Assembly (NCBI GenBank): GCA_963576725.1
Contig: OY755241.1
Span: forward strand, 56,606,484-56,670,483
Reading direction: 5' to 3'
DNA length: 64,000 bases
Source: Azorinus chamasolen
Taxonomy: Eukaryota > Mollusca > Bivalvia > Cardiida > Solecurtidae
A program made the position numbers and the translations under genes. Shown in pieces: positions 51,557 through 61,639 of this stretch; position 1 is the stretch's first letter; the number at the start of each line of letters is the position of its first letter. The notes beneath the pieces were generated by a model. That model saw nothing but the letters and a program-made list of their open reading frames with translations. It had not been told where the DNA came from and made no database searches.

Positions 51557-52251
51557 GCCAATTTGTTATGACTGAAACGGAACTAGACCAATTATGTGAG
51601 CGAATAACATGGGCGGCATCTAGGTATATCCGCACTTTACTAATATTTGTTAAACAACGATGTTTTTACAGGTTTACCGACTTCTAAAACGCATCTTTTG
51701 TAGACACAGTTATAGACACGGTACTTCATTAACTGGCATAATTTCGTTTAAATACCCTTTTCATGAGATCTAATATTGTTAATTGGCATTACGTTCACGC
51801 CATTTATGAATGGTGTAGCTATATAATAGTGATCTATTTGCCAACATCTAAACGATGAACTGTGTTGTTATACACGATAAATCACTGGAATATAATGATT
51901 GCTGCTATTCTAGCATGCCTGCAACAAGCTGTAACATTTCCACACTAATACGCATACTGAATCAGACGCATGCTTTGCAGCGTCAGCAAAACGTAAAAAT
52001 ATGTCGAACTTTTGAATTGCAAATCCAGTGATAGTTAAATAAGTTTCCAGCGCAGCTTCGCTTATTAAATATTTAAATTGTGCCTGGTGAGTTGTTTCCA
52101 TTTGCTCTGTATGTTATCCCTTTCAGATTCTAAAACTTTCACTTTCGGATCTTTTCAGCTTATAAACAAATGACAAATGTTTTATGTATTTTTGGAATTT
52201 TTATTTTTTTAAACGATTTTCAAGTAGAGATTATCCGTTTAATACTGAACC
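51557..52251. other. No recognised feature
   Basis: No repeat of the window recurs here; a 63-codon minus-strand frame at 51910-52101 has no recognisable domain. Confidence 0.4.
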
Positions 52252-52395
52252 TTTTCCCTATTCTATGTTTATTCCAAACTTCAATGCCTATTGAATACTC
52301 ATGGACAAAATAGTTATAATTGAATATGAAATGAGGAACATTGTAACCGCTTTAGAAAGTAAAGAAACAGATCTTTCAAATCCCATTTATGCTGA
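52252..52395 (-). mobile_element. TT1b MITE, tail only
   Basis: CCTATTCTATGTTTATTCC, ACAAAATAGTTATAATTG, AAGAAACAGATCTTTC. Ends before the hairpin. Confidence 0.6.
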
Positions 52396-52559
52396 AAAGA
52401 AATATATCTACATAGCAAGAAAAAGATAAATACTGAAGAATACAAACTTTCTTGTGTCTAATATCCAAGACCTGGATGTTATTTTTGTTTTAGTTTCTTT
52501 TCTGTTCGATAACATTTTTTGGTACACTAAAACCATATCTGTATCTACGAAAACAGTTT

Positions 52560-52790
52560 ATTTTGTACCACGTGACATTTTGTATAGAACACACATAGCT
52601 ACAGAAAGTGCGTACCCAAAAAAACAATCGTCATTTCTCCCAACAAACCCTATACTGTCACCACTCTTTAGAATCGTCTCGATGAGACGATTCTAAAGAA
52701 TGGTCACAGTATAGGGTTTGGTGGAGAAATAAGGGAGTTATTCTTGAAATAATTTAGATTTACACATCTTATCAGAAAAATTGAAACTGG
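52560..52790 (+). mobile_element. HP8 hairpin element
   Basis: Hairpin 52634-52729: ACAAACCCTATACTGTCACC and inverse with one or two mismatches; right side GTTATTCTTGAAATAATTTAG and ACACATCTTATC as in the other copies. Confidence 0.7.
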
Positions 52791-53063
52791 ACGTTCATGG
52801 TAACATATGCAAACTACTATCACTGACCATGTTAAATTTGTCTAAAGTGTGATGTCAATATTTTAATTCTATTTTTTTTTTAAATTTCAATTTCCATACC
52901 AATCCTCATCTGGTGAAAACGATTTTGTATTAATTTCCTGTGTCAATGAATCAACCTCGGTATATTCACACATCAATATTTGATAATTAATCTCTGTGAA
53001 GTCTTCCTTCAAGCTACATATTTAATCACACTGTGCATCAATTGATGAATTGTTTATCAACCC

Positions 53064-53296
53064 TTAATCCATTCCCGCATATAGACGCCTTTTGACGCTT
53101 CTGTAAAAGCCACTTTGTGAAACCATTGCGATAAATAGAGCATTTGCTCCTATAGGAGCAAATGCTCTATTTATCACAATGGTTTCAACACTACACAATT
53201 CTAAAATTGTCCTTTTTAGTAGTAAATGCTCCTTTTCGGTAGATTTTTTTTTCACAGAGATTGGATCTTAAAATAGCCTATACGAGAATGGTTTAA
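53064..53296 (+). mobile_element. TT2 MITE, complete
   Basis: TTAATCCATTCCCGC ... CGAGAATGGTTTAA (53064-53067, 53293-53296). Hairpin 53119-53186, one mismatch. A decayed TT-scaffold hairpin unit follows to about 53400. Confidence 0.75.
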
Positions 53297-53754
53297 AGTG
53301 CGGGAATCGAATTATTATAATACCCTTTTAAACAGTGTACACATTGATGACAAGGTCCCAGCGGGAGTCCTTTGATCAGGGTGTGTACTGGTCGTCATAC
53401 AAATCGTTTTTAGTGACAAAGTTTCAAGCATTTTTCATTAATATGCAAAAAGTAGGGAGTAGCTAGTTTTAAGGGTTTAAATCGTTCTGTCGATTGTGAG
53501 TCAGTTAACTAGTGTTCTTGCCACACATGTTTTGAAGGCAATGATTCGTGTATTTATATTGCTTTAACATGTACGAGGAAAGTTTGTGAAACGCGGTGTG
53601 AAATCACACAAATGCTCTAGCTTTACTTATAAATAACACCCACACCAGCGATATTGTCTCTAAATCAAACACTTTTCACTATATGTTATATAGTGAAGAC
53701 ATAGGCAATGTCCCGTAACTCTGGTCAAAATAATTGGAACAAACGTTCCCGTCT

Positions 53755-53962
53755 TTAACCCATTCCCTCATATTGACGACTTTTGACGACTGTAAAAGTC
53801 ACTTTGTGAAACCATTGTGATAAATAGAGCATTTGCTCCTATAGGAGCAAATGCTCTATTTATCACAATGGTTTCAAACTACAAGACTATTAAAAGTTCC
53901 TTTTCGGTAGATTTATTCAAACAGATTGTATCGTAAAAATAGCCAATGAGGTAATGGGTTAA
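53755..53962 (+). mobile_element. TT2 MITE with perfect 68-base palindrome
   Basis: TTAACCCATTCCC ... GAGGTAATGGGTTAA (53755-53758, 53959-53962). Hairpin 53808-53875: two perfect 34-base arms from GAAACCATTGTGATAAATAG to GCTCCTATAGGAGC. Reference copy of TT2. Confidence 0.85.
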
Positions 53963-54169
53963 ATAATAATTCATATCAACTTTGTTCATCTGTGAAAGTT
54001 TGAAGTAAATCATCCCATTAGAGTATGAGGATTTACTGGAAGCCTTTCAAAGTCCCATTACTTTGGTAAAATGGTCAGAACAAAATTTCCCTTCTTTACA
54101 TAATACATACGTCAACATTCCAGCTGTCAGAAGCGTAGTAGAATTTTCATACTCCCCCGGGAACATTTA

Positions 54170-54309
54170 TAATTAAGTAAGTTTTGAAACCATTGTGATA
54201 AATAAAGCATTTGTTCCTATATATATGCAAATGCTTTATTTATCACAATTGATTAAAAATGCGAGTTTTACAGAGGCGACTAAAGCGTCATTATGAGGGA
54301 ATAGGTTAA
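54170..54309 (-). mobile_element. TT2 MITE, left part missing
   Basis: Hairpin 54185-54252 with apex TTCCTATATATATGC expanded; GCGTCATTATGAGGG, AATAGGTTAA (54306-54309). Confidence 0.6.
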
Positions 54310-55024
54310 CAGAACTTTTATCAGAGCCTGCCCCTTTAGTCTTCGATGTTTGTCCCATTTTAACCATAATAATGTTTTCACCTTTCAGATTGATGGTACG
54401 CACATGCGCAAGCGCGTATCGCTAGTTATGCCACTGCCTGTGGAGATTTAAAGCAAATTCCCCTATTATGAGGAGTCAGACACACAAGATGTTTTCGCCA
54501 TATGTTATATAGTGAAGCAATTTAAGTCCAATGACTGGTAAATTGTCAAAGCAAAATTCCCTTCTTAGCATCTATCCTCACATCAACGTTGTTAATCTCT
54601 GAAAGTTTCCAGTAAATCCTTCCTATAGTGTATAAGTAGTTGGAAACACAAGATAGTGTCACTCTATGTTATAGAGTGAAGAAAATGTCACTAAATGTTA
54701 TATAGTGAAGAAAATGTCACTGTGTGTTATATAGTGAAGAAAATGTCACTATGTTATATATTGAAGAACATTTCAATGTCCCTTTACTCTAGTATAAGCG
54801 ATCGGTGCGAAAATTATCTTTTGACGTCCATCTTCACACCAATGTTGTTCGTCTGTGAAAGGTAGAAACAAATACTCCCAATTGGTGCATGGGGAGTTGG
54901 GCACGGATACACAGGCGAACACACGGGCGAACGGAAAATAGCAAGGCTAAATGCCTCCCTCCTTTAGAGCAAAAACTAAATATAGATATATTTTAAATTT
55001 CTTAGATAAACCAGTTGGTTAAAT

Positions 55025-56118
55025 CGTGTGAGGGTATTGAAGGTGTAAGGGCATAGACGGTTTAAGGGTATAGAAGGTTTAAGGTATATACGGTGTAATG
55101 GTATAGAAGGTTTAAGGATGCAGAAGGTGTAAGGATGTAGAAGGTATAAGTGTATAGAAGGAGTAAGTGTATAGGTGTAAGGGTATAGAAGGTTTAAGGA
55201 TGCAGAAGGTGTAAGGGTGTATAAGGTATAAGGGTATAGAAGGTGTTAGTGTATAAAAGATATAAGGGTATAGAAGGTTTAATGTTTATAAGGTGTAAGG
55301 GTATAGAAGGTTTAAGGATGTAGAAGGTGTAAGGATGTAGAAGGTATAAGTGTATAGAAGGAGTAAGTGTATAGAAGGTGTAAGGGTATAGAAGATGTAA
55401 GGGTATAGAAGGTTTAAGGATGCAGAAGGTGTAAGGGTGTATAAGGTATAAGGGTATAGAAGGTGTTAGTGTATAGAAGATGTAAGGGTATAGAAGGTTT
55501 AAGGTTTATAAGCTGTAAGGGTATATAAGGTTTAAAGGGGATGTCCCTACATTTGACGCGTTTCATAAACACTTAAAATGTACAAAACTCATTTGTTTAT
55601 ATTCTGAAAAGTAGTATATCGCAAAAAGCCCCATCCAATTACCGTTTATAATGACTAAACATCCATGTGTTTGATATCGCCGATCCCGGTTTTATTCCCC
55701 GATGTTTCAGTTTTATTCGGGTTGGGTTTTAGTTTCGTAACTGTTCGCCCTATTCGAGATTCTCCGACCACTTCCGAGAACGCTATTACGTAAACAATGG
55801 AGGGATCGGGTGATCATCGACAAAACGCGGAAGAATTTAACGGAAAAGGCCGATAATATTGTGTTGTAGAACAAAAATTATCAGTATTGATGAAATCGGT
55901 TTATTTGTATCACAGGGGCATTTTTCGATATAAGTTCAAATTGGGAACCTTCATAACAATGATAGAGCATAACAAATACCAAGTTTTATGATATTATCGA
56001 AAATATGCGATCATTGTAGGGACTTCCTCTTTAAGGATGTAGAAGGTGTAAGGATGTAGAAGGTGTTAGTGTATAGAAGATGTAAGGGTACAGAAGGTGT
56101 AAGGATGTAGAAGGTCGT
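55025..56118. repeat. Minisatellite, unit about 15-17 bp, split by TT10
   Basis: AAGGGTATAGAAGGTTT, AAGGATGTAGAAGGTGT and TGTATAGAAG variants in about 35 copies at 55025-55535, and more at 56031-56118. The interruption at 55536-56030 is a transposon. Confidence 0.85.
55536..56030. mobile_element. TT10 element (495 bp), TTAA target
   Basis: TTAA at 55532-55535 and 56031-56034; terminal inverted repeats AGGGGATGTCCCTACA and TGTAGGGACTTCCTCT. Removing it and one TTAA restores AAGGTTTAAGGATG, a unit of the host minisatellite. No central hairpin and ends unlike TT1-TT9. Inside lies GCTATTACGTAAACAATGG followed by a 19-codon frame starting MEGSGDH; its meaning is unknown. Confidence 0.85.
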
Positions 56119-56340
56119 TTTTATATTTCGAAAAACCGATAAATTTATGTACCAATCACAAGCATCGTTAGGGGACAATTATTTCTGTGAAGAACGATCT
56201 TTCTACTATTACTGTTATCTTGAACAAATGCCTGCTATACATGTGATAGACAAACGAACAATACAGTGTATTAGCAGCCTGTAATGAACAATTAGTACAA
56301 AGGAAAAAAAATGTTCCAGTAGCATACTAATACAATGGTC

Positions 56341-56591
56341 TTAACCCTTCTCTTCATGAATTTTAAAATACATTTCTCTTTTTTTTACCCATGCCCTGTT
56401 GCATAATTACTTAAAGCTTCACTGTGTACAAGTAGTTCGTTGTACAATCACTGCTGTGGAGTGCACTGGTTGCACAATCAACTTGTAAATAGTGCAGACC
56501 CTGATGAGACAGCTCCTGCAGGAGCTGTCTCATCTTGGTCTTCACTATTTACAGGTAGGTATATTGACGTGAATAACAAGCGAATGGTTAA
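56341..56591 (-). mobile_element. TT5 MITE, complete
   Basis: TTAACCCTTCTCTTC ... AGCGAATGGTTAA (56341-56344, 56588-56591). Hairpin 56485-56552, apex GCTCCTGCAGGAGC. Confidence 0.8.
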
Positions 56592-56699
56592 GTCATTAGT
56601 ATGTATACTGCTGTAAATCATACGTATGTCCAGGAGTGTTTGTTTTTTCACTTACTTTGATTTGTTCTATCTTTTGTATATCTATTTGACCGATTGTTA

Positions 56700-56766
56700 A
56701 ATATCTTGGAGTCTGATGAGACACCAATTTACACGGTGTCTCATGTGAATCAACTCTATTTGTAAA
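56700..56766. repeat. TT7 hairpin fragment
   Basis: GAGTCTGATGAGACACC, CACGGTGTCTCATGTGAATC. Confidence 0.5.
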
Positions 56767-56829
56767 TGTCAATCGCGTCGCGATTACCAGAATGAGGGTT
56801 AGCCATTTAATCACCTCTGTCCGCATGGT

Positions 56830-57186
56830 ATGACAAACTCCCATATACTCCAGACACACAAATCATCTTCCAAGACAGAAGTAAATTGCCAAGAAATAAT
56901 TGCGACTATACAAATGAATTCTCATAAAATCACTATAGACGAAGCCATGATTTTGGTTAAAGACGTCTTTAAAGAGAGAGAAAACATTTTAACAATTGAG
57001 CCAGACGATGTAGCAATGTTGGTTTTGAGGCATACGCTTAACCAATATCAAATTCCTGTTAGGACTCATTATCGCCATCATTTTCATACACTTTTCTGGT
57101 TTCAGGATAGCACAGAGGTTCGTCCACTCAATATTCAACATGGCGGTCCTGTTTTGATCCCGATTAGGGGAAGTACAATCAGCTAA
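56830..57186 (+). CDS. Possible coding stretch, unknown
   Basis: A 118-codon open frame, among the longest here not explained by a tandem repeat or hairpin. It reads TIDEAMILVKDVFKERENIL and TIEPDDVAMLVLRHTLNQYQ, with protein-like composition and a probable helix. I recognise no domain. CAG at 56851-56853 could be a splice acceptor. A TT1 MITE begins 28 bp after its stop. It could be a decayed exon, a transposon scrap or chance. Confidence 0.25.
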   Translation: MTNSHILQTHKSSSKTEVNCQEIIATIQMNSHKITIDEAMILVKDVFKERENILTIEPDDVAMLVLRHTLNQYQIPVRTHYRHHFHTLFWFQDSTEVRPLNIQHGGPVLIPIRGSTIS

Positions 57187-57213
57187 TTGTTTTTTTTATT
57201 GAACTCTGAGTAA

Positions 57214-57430
57214 TTAACCCCTTCCCTCTTATAAACGCCTTTTTTCACGCATCTGCAGAGTAGACCCTATAGGAGCCGTCTGATCAGGGTCTGCTCTGTT
57301 TGCTTATAGTGTAATATAGATCTGATTCTACAGCTTCTGTCTGCTCTGTTTGTTTATGGTATAATATATATCATATTCTACAATTTCTGTCTAAGCCAAC
57401 CTATCAAGTATTCATATATCGGTTTAAAAA
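57214..57430 (+). mobile_element. TT1 MITE with duplicated tail segment
   Basis: TTAACCCCTTCCCTC; the left arm is almost gone (CTGCAGAGTAGACCC joins TATAGGAGCC). TGCTCTGTTTG(C/T)TTAT and following bases occur twice (57286 and 57338). Right end decayed. Confidence 0.65.
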
Positions 57431-57442
57431 TAAAGAACTCTA

Positions 57443-57682
57443 GTGCGCATGCTCACATACCCCATGCCGCCACATTGTCAGAGAAAACAAGTGGTTCCCC
57501 ATGACAGCTTCCATCAAAACTCATCCAAGACTTTATTCATGACAATTCTTAAAGCAAATTTGAGAAATATTGGTCAAGAAATAAAGGTGCTGGTTCCCTT
57601 CCACATAAATATCGCGTCACAATTTGATCAACCTGTTCTTCCAAGAATTATGATGACTGATTTCATAGTCTGGGTAAAATAA
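57443..57682 (+). CDS. Possible coding stretch, weak
   Basis: A 79-codon open frame just beyond the TT1 copy. Reads ILKANLRNIGQEIKVLVPFH. No domain recognised. It might be the continuation of the frame at 56830 across the MITE, but nothing shows this. Confidence 0.12.
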   Translation: MRMLTYPMPPHCQRKQVVPHDSFHQNSSKTLFMTILKANLRNIGQEIKVLVPFHINIASQFDQPVLPRIMMTDFIVWVK

Positions 57683-57696
57683 AGACACTATATTTA

Positions 57697-57790
57697 AATA
57701 TTGATTCGCAGCCAATGACTAATCTGTGATTACCTATGGAAACAGTTTGGATTCAGATTAGACGCAGAATAATTAAACAAGAGACAGACG
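57697..57790 (+). mobile_element. TT7 left-part remnant
   Basis: CGCAGCCAATGACTAATCTG, GATTACCTATGGAAACAGTTTGG. Matches the TT7 flank at 48255-48300. Confidence 0.5.
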
Positions 57791-57984
57791 AAATATTCTA
57801 CAGACGGCAATATTGGGCAGTGAAAAGTGTTTAATATTAATTAAGCTTCTAGCACGAGTGTTATGTAGGTTAGTAGGTAGTTTATTAGATCTTATGTGCT
57901 GTGTCTGTTTCGTGCAAACTAATAGATTCAACATTTCTTTAACTTTATAAGTATGATCTGCTTTATCAACTGATAATCAAGCAG

Positions 57985-58238
57985 TCCCTCACCGATGTGT
58001 GGTTCGAATTCCGGACTTGGCATTTGGATTTGTCAAGTGAGGAGGCCTTCAAGATGGCTTTCGGTAGGTAGGTCGTTCGTTCTTCCCGAATGTTTTTGTG
58101 TACACGGAACACTGAAATGTGCTTCATGCGCAGAAAATGTTTTAGGGTCTTCCTCCTCCTGCAATTAGCTTGACGTCGCAATATGACTGAAAAACTGTTT
58201 AAGCGACGTTAAATCAAAATGCCAAACAATCCTGTTTA
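57985..58238 (+). mobile_element. SINE-like element
   Basis: GTGGTTCGAATTCCGGAC is a B-box-like head. The body contains AAGATGGCTTTCGGTAGG; the tail TTGACGTCGCAATATGACTG, AGCGACGTTAAATCAAAATG is of a type frequent in mollusc SINEs (from memory). A box missing, so 5' truncated or decayed. The minus-strand open frame is a shadow. Confidence 0.55.
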
Positions 58239-58328
58239 ATGTCGTGGTGGTGTAAAATCTAACACCTCGGAAGTATGTATTGATTTCCTTTTGAAATGTT
58301 ATTAATCAGTGTTTACTTTTATGCTGGT

Positions 58329-58509
58329 ATAAACCCTTTCCTCCATAAATACGCCTTCCTACGTCCGTGTAAAATAACCTATTGAAACCACTGTGATAAA
58401 TAGAGCATTTCAAATTACAAGATTCTAAATTTTCTCTAGTTAATACTCCTTTTCGGTAGACTTATTCAAAGTAGTTGAATCTAAAAATAGCCTATGGGGG
58501 ATGGGTTAA
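58329..58509 (+). mobile_element. TT2 MITE, hairpin arm lost
   Basis: TAAACCCTTTCCTCC (TTAA mutated) ... GGGGATGGGTTAA (58506-58509). GTGATAAATAGAGCATTT runs straight into CAAATTACAAG. Confidence 0.65.
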
Positions 58510-59575
58510 ATGCGATATATCAGGTTTTATAACATACATGCTAGTGTCCGATCTTCCTTTTTCTACACTATGAAGTTTGTTGCGGACTAAAAAGGTTGAA
58601 AATTGATTACATGTATTTAAAATGACACAAACACTCGTGTTGTGTTTGTCAGAAGCCACTGTCACGTACAACGAAACTATAATTCTATTTCAAATTTGCT
58701 CACAACGGAGATATGTACTAAAGCATTGAACGGAAGTAATTTTCAGATAGTTGGTAGAATATGTCAAGTATCAATATGTGTGTAAATAACTATTGTAAGA
58801 ATAGAGTTTCAAGAAATGACAAGATAGGAAATGAGAAACACTATTGTTTGCATCCCTAAGAGAATATAACAGTCTTCCAATAAAGGTTCAGCAAATAGTT
58901 TAGGAGATTTAAATTTGCTTCAGAGGTCATATATAATGTTGTTGAAACCGTATTATCATATTATGCCTGATTATATGTCATAAAATGATGTATGAATATC
59001 CAGTAAAAATTATCACCACGGCAAGGACGAAAGCAGGTAGCAGTAGTAATTTTGCCCTTTTTGGACAATAAAAATGCCTTTGCAAAAATAATCATTGTGA
59101 CGAAATTTAGAATATCAAAATACACATGGCCTAACATCAGGAAAACATTACATGTCTATTTGATGGATTTCTCTGACACTCAATGTTTCATATATTGTTT
59201 TGCGGTTTCTCAAATCTTACACCAAGTAATTACTACAAATATATTGTAAACAGAGGCTGAAAACCCTGAAATTAGAGGTCTGGTTTGTTTCAATGCAGCT
59301 AGAATGTTTTCAACGATACTTCTTTTTTCTTTATTTGTCGGAAATAATTCGATTAAGCACGAAAAGAAAACTGTTTTCAAGAAAAGTAAATCGTTTTCCC
59401 TGAACATAGAGGATTGTGAAAAATGTAATGAGTGAAATACGAAAGACAATTTGCCTTCACTATGTTTGAACAGAGACGCAGGGAATTACAGGGTACCATA
59501 AGCACTCAGTCATCTTGATCTTCTCAAAAAGATGCTGGTTGGTGAACAAGTAACAAGAACTAGCAATATTTGCGA
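58510..59575. other. No recognised feature
   Basis: Over 1 kb without MITE, tandem repeat or convincing open frame on either strand. Confidence 0.4.
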
Positions 59576-59749
59576 TTAACCCATTAGCGCCCAGTGGATT
59601 CTTCCATGTTTATATATTGGATTAGTCCATTTTGATCTAACGGATGCATGGCCTAATCTTTCAATTTCGTCCTGTTTTACATTGAAATTCCCATCTGCAA
59701 ACAGTGTAGACTCTGATCAGACGCCGCATGATGCGGCGTCTGATCAGAG
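59576..59749 (+). mobile_element. TT6 MITE, right side cut
   Basis: TTAACCCATTAGCGCCC; hairpin 59697-59748 stops within the right arm (GGCGTCTGATCAGAG). Confidence 0.65.
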
Positions 59750-59948
59750 AGTGGACATAAACGGATTGAATATTACCGTACTCCGTTAGCCCTGACCTGC
59801 ACATCTGGTTTGAATTGTTAAACTCTTTCACGTCATTTAGTAAAGCATGCAGCACAAATAAACGAACTTATATGTCTGAAAAACTTGTTGATGTCATTTC
59901 AATTCGCCAAACTGTAGCGAGGCTAGATTTCCTAATACATGTAGCCTA

Positions 59949-60104
59949 CAGCAGAACCCCACTTAATAAATAAACATGGATGTCTTTATAAACAGGTGGT
60001 TGCTTAATGCAGGACATTACTTTTGTCCTGCATTCAGCTACCACCTGCATCTAGCACCCAGAAGTATACCTAATTTAGGTGGTCGCATTAGCGGGGTTTT
60101 ACTG
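59949..60104. mobile_element. TA1 MITE with collapsed hairpin
   Basis: CAGCAGAACCCCACTTAATA and GCATTAGCGGGGTTTTACTG, TA flanks. Hairpin reduced to AGGTGGTTGCTTAATGCAGG, a short loop and GTCCTGCATTCAGCTACC. Confidence 0.75.
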
Positions 60105-60363
60105 TATGTTAAAATTTGAAATTGCTTCTCTGAAATTACTAGCTGTATTTCAATGTGATGTTGGAATACGAAAAATGGATTGCCCACCACGCATACAGTT
60201 CGTCCAATTGGATTATAATCCTTTTTTCGGGAATTGGCTTATGCGTTTGTTGACCATACTTTGAAAACGAGTGTTTCCAACTACCTTACGAAGTTTTACT
60301 TAGGTTCACATATTTGCATTTCGCAAAAGGTGGAAATGTAGATTTAGACGGACTGCGGCTAAT

Positions 60364-60592
60364 CTAACCTTTTCTTCCATAAATACGCCTTTCTACTCCT
60401 CTGTAAAAATCACTTTTTGAAACCATTGTTATAAATAGAGCATTTGCTCCTATAGAAGCAAATGCTCTTTTTATCACAATAGTTTCAGAACTACACAATT
60501 CTAAAAACATCATTTTTCTTGTAATGCTCTTTTTCGGTAGATTTATTGAATGAGTTAGGATCTAAAAATAGCGTATGAGGGAATGGGTTTAA
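60364..60592 (+). mobile_element. TT2 MITE
   Basis: CTAACCTTTTCTTCC (TTAA mutated) ... GGGAATGGGTTTAA (60589-60592). Hairpin 60419-60486 with four mismatches. Confidence 0.7.
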
Positions 60593-60697
60593 TACATTAA
60601 ATACAATTATATATTTATATACTAGTATCTGCAAAATATTGTGTTCATTTAAGTATAGATTTCATACTTGCACCATGAGAAATATTTCTGTAACAGC

Positions 60698-60950
60698 TGT
60701 TTGATCATGATCTACTATGTTTGCTTATATACTTATAGAATAAGTATTCTGCCATGGTGAACAAAACTTCGTGTATGTACCATCATAAGTATTAAGTTAA
60801 TGGACGTTGTTCATTAATATTAGTAGTTCTTAAAATATCATTACATATCAGTTAGAGGGTTGAGAATAGCTGATACATTATTTATGTTTTGTGTGTTCCG
60901 TTAGAGGGTTGAGAATAGCTGATACACTATTTATGTTTCATGTGTTCCGT
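60698..60950 (+). mobile_element. TT1 right half followed by 49-bp tandem duplication
   Basis: GATCTACTATGTTTGCTTATA, TCTGCCATGGTGAAC, GTTAGAGGGTTGAG end. GTTAGAGGGTTGAGAATAGC through GTGTTCC is then duplicated (60851 and 60900), so the MITE end was copied along. Confidence 0.6.
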
Positions 60951-61639
60951 TTCATGCGAAACATTTACTGCAGAATATATTGGGGACGTTGTAACTAATT
61001 TTGGTCGAACTTGTGGCCCGACCCTTTTTCATGAAATGATGGGTGTATATAAAATAAAATATGTTTTAAATAATTAGATCTCTCGCTTTTTGTATTTAAG
61101 TGAAGTGGTTTTTGGGTATATAGAAGAAAACATGGCATCTAAAATGGATTAACAATTTCAAATATGTCATCCAAATACCAAAATATTACGCATTGATGAC
61201 AACTGGCTGTTTATCAGGGTCCAGACTAAACATGAAGTCCCCTCTCAAAACAATACAACACGATGTCTGTGACAAATGGTGTGCAATATACCCAATGGAA
61301 TACAATTAACTTGACGATATATGGCATAGCCATAACATACAAACACATTGTCCGGAAGAAAGCCGAGCGAAGTGTAATGCTTAACTGTGACGTCGGTAAA
61401 AATTCACGGTTAGCATTGCATGCGAGACTATTACTATACGAATAGGAATGTTTTAATAAGAGATCATGTTGTAGAATAATGTATAATGTAGGAACATCGT
61501 ACGTATTAAGCATAGAGGTTTGGTACGTTTTGATTTCCAGAGTTTTTGTAAGTTTTATTGCAAAGTGTTTTAATTATTAATTTCAATTTAAAGCAAGATG
61601 TGAAAAGATATGAAAGATTTGTAGCTGTGTGTGAAGTCG
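60951..61639. other. No recognised feature
   Basis: Short overlapping open frames on both strands near 61226-61513 (up to 95 codons) show no domain. Confidence 0.4.

Larger units (their letters stand above)
53640..54960. repeat. Degenerate long tandem repeat carrying small palindromes
   Basis: Blocks ATGTTATATAGTGAAG, CAATGTCCC..TACTCT(G/A)GT, AAAATTCCCTTCTT, CATCAACGTTGTTAATCTC and GAAAGTTT(C/G)(C/A)AGTAAAT recur at roughly 53680, 53970, 54490 and 54760. At 54655-54775 a 35-bp unit GTCACTATGTGTTATATAGTG plus AAGAAAAT is repeated four times; its core CACTATATAACA is nearly palindromic. Two TT2 copies interrupt the array. Confidence 0.65.

Noticed and set aside
378..60486. Rho-independent terminators or riboswitches in the hairpins
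   Set aside because: Bacterial categories; the hairpins are centres of MITEs in an animal genome.
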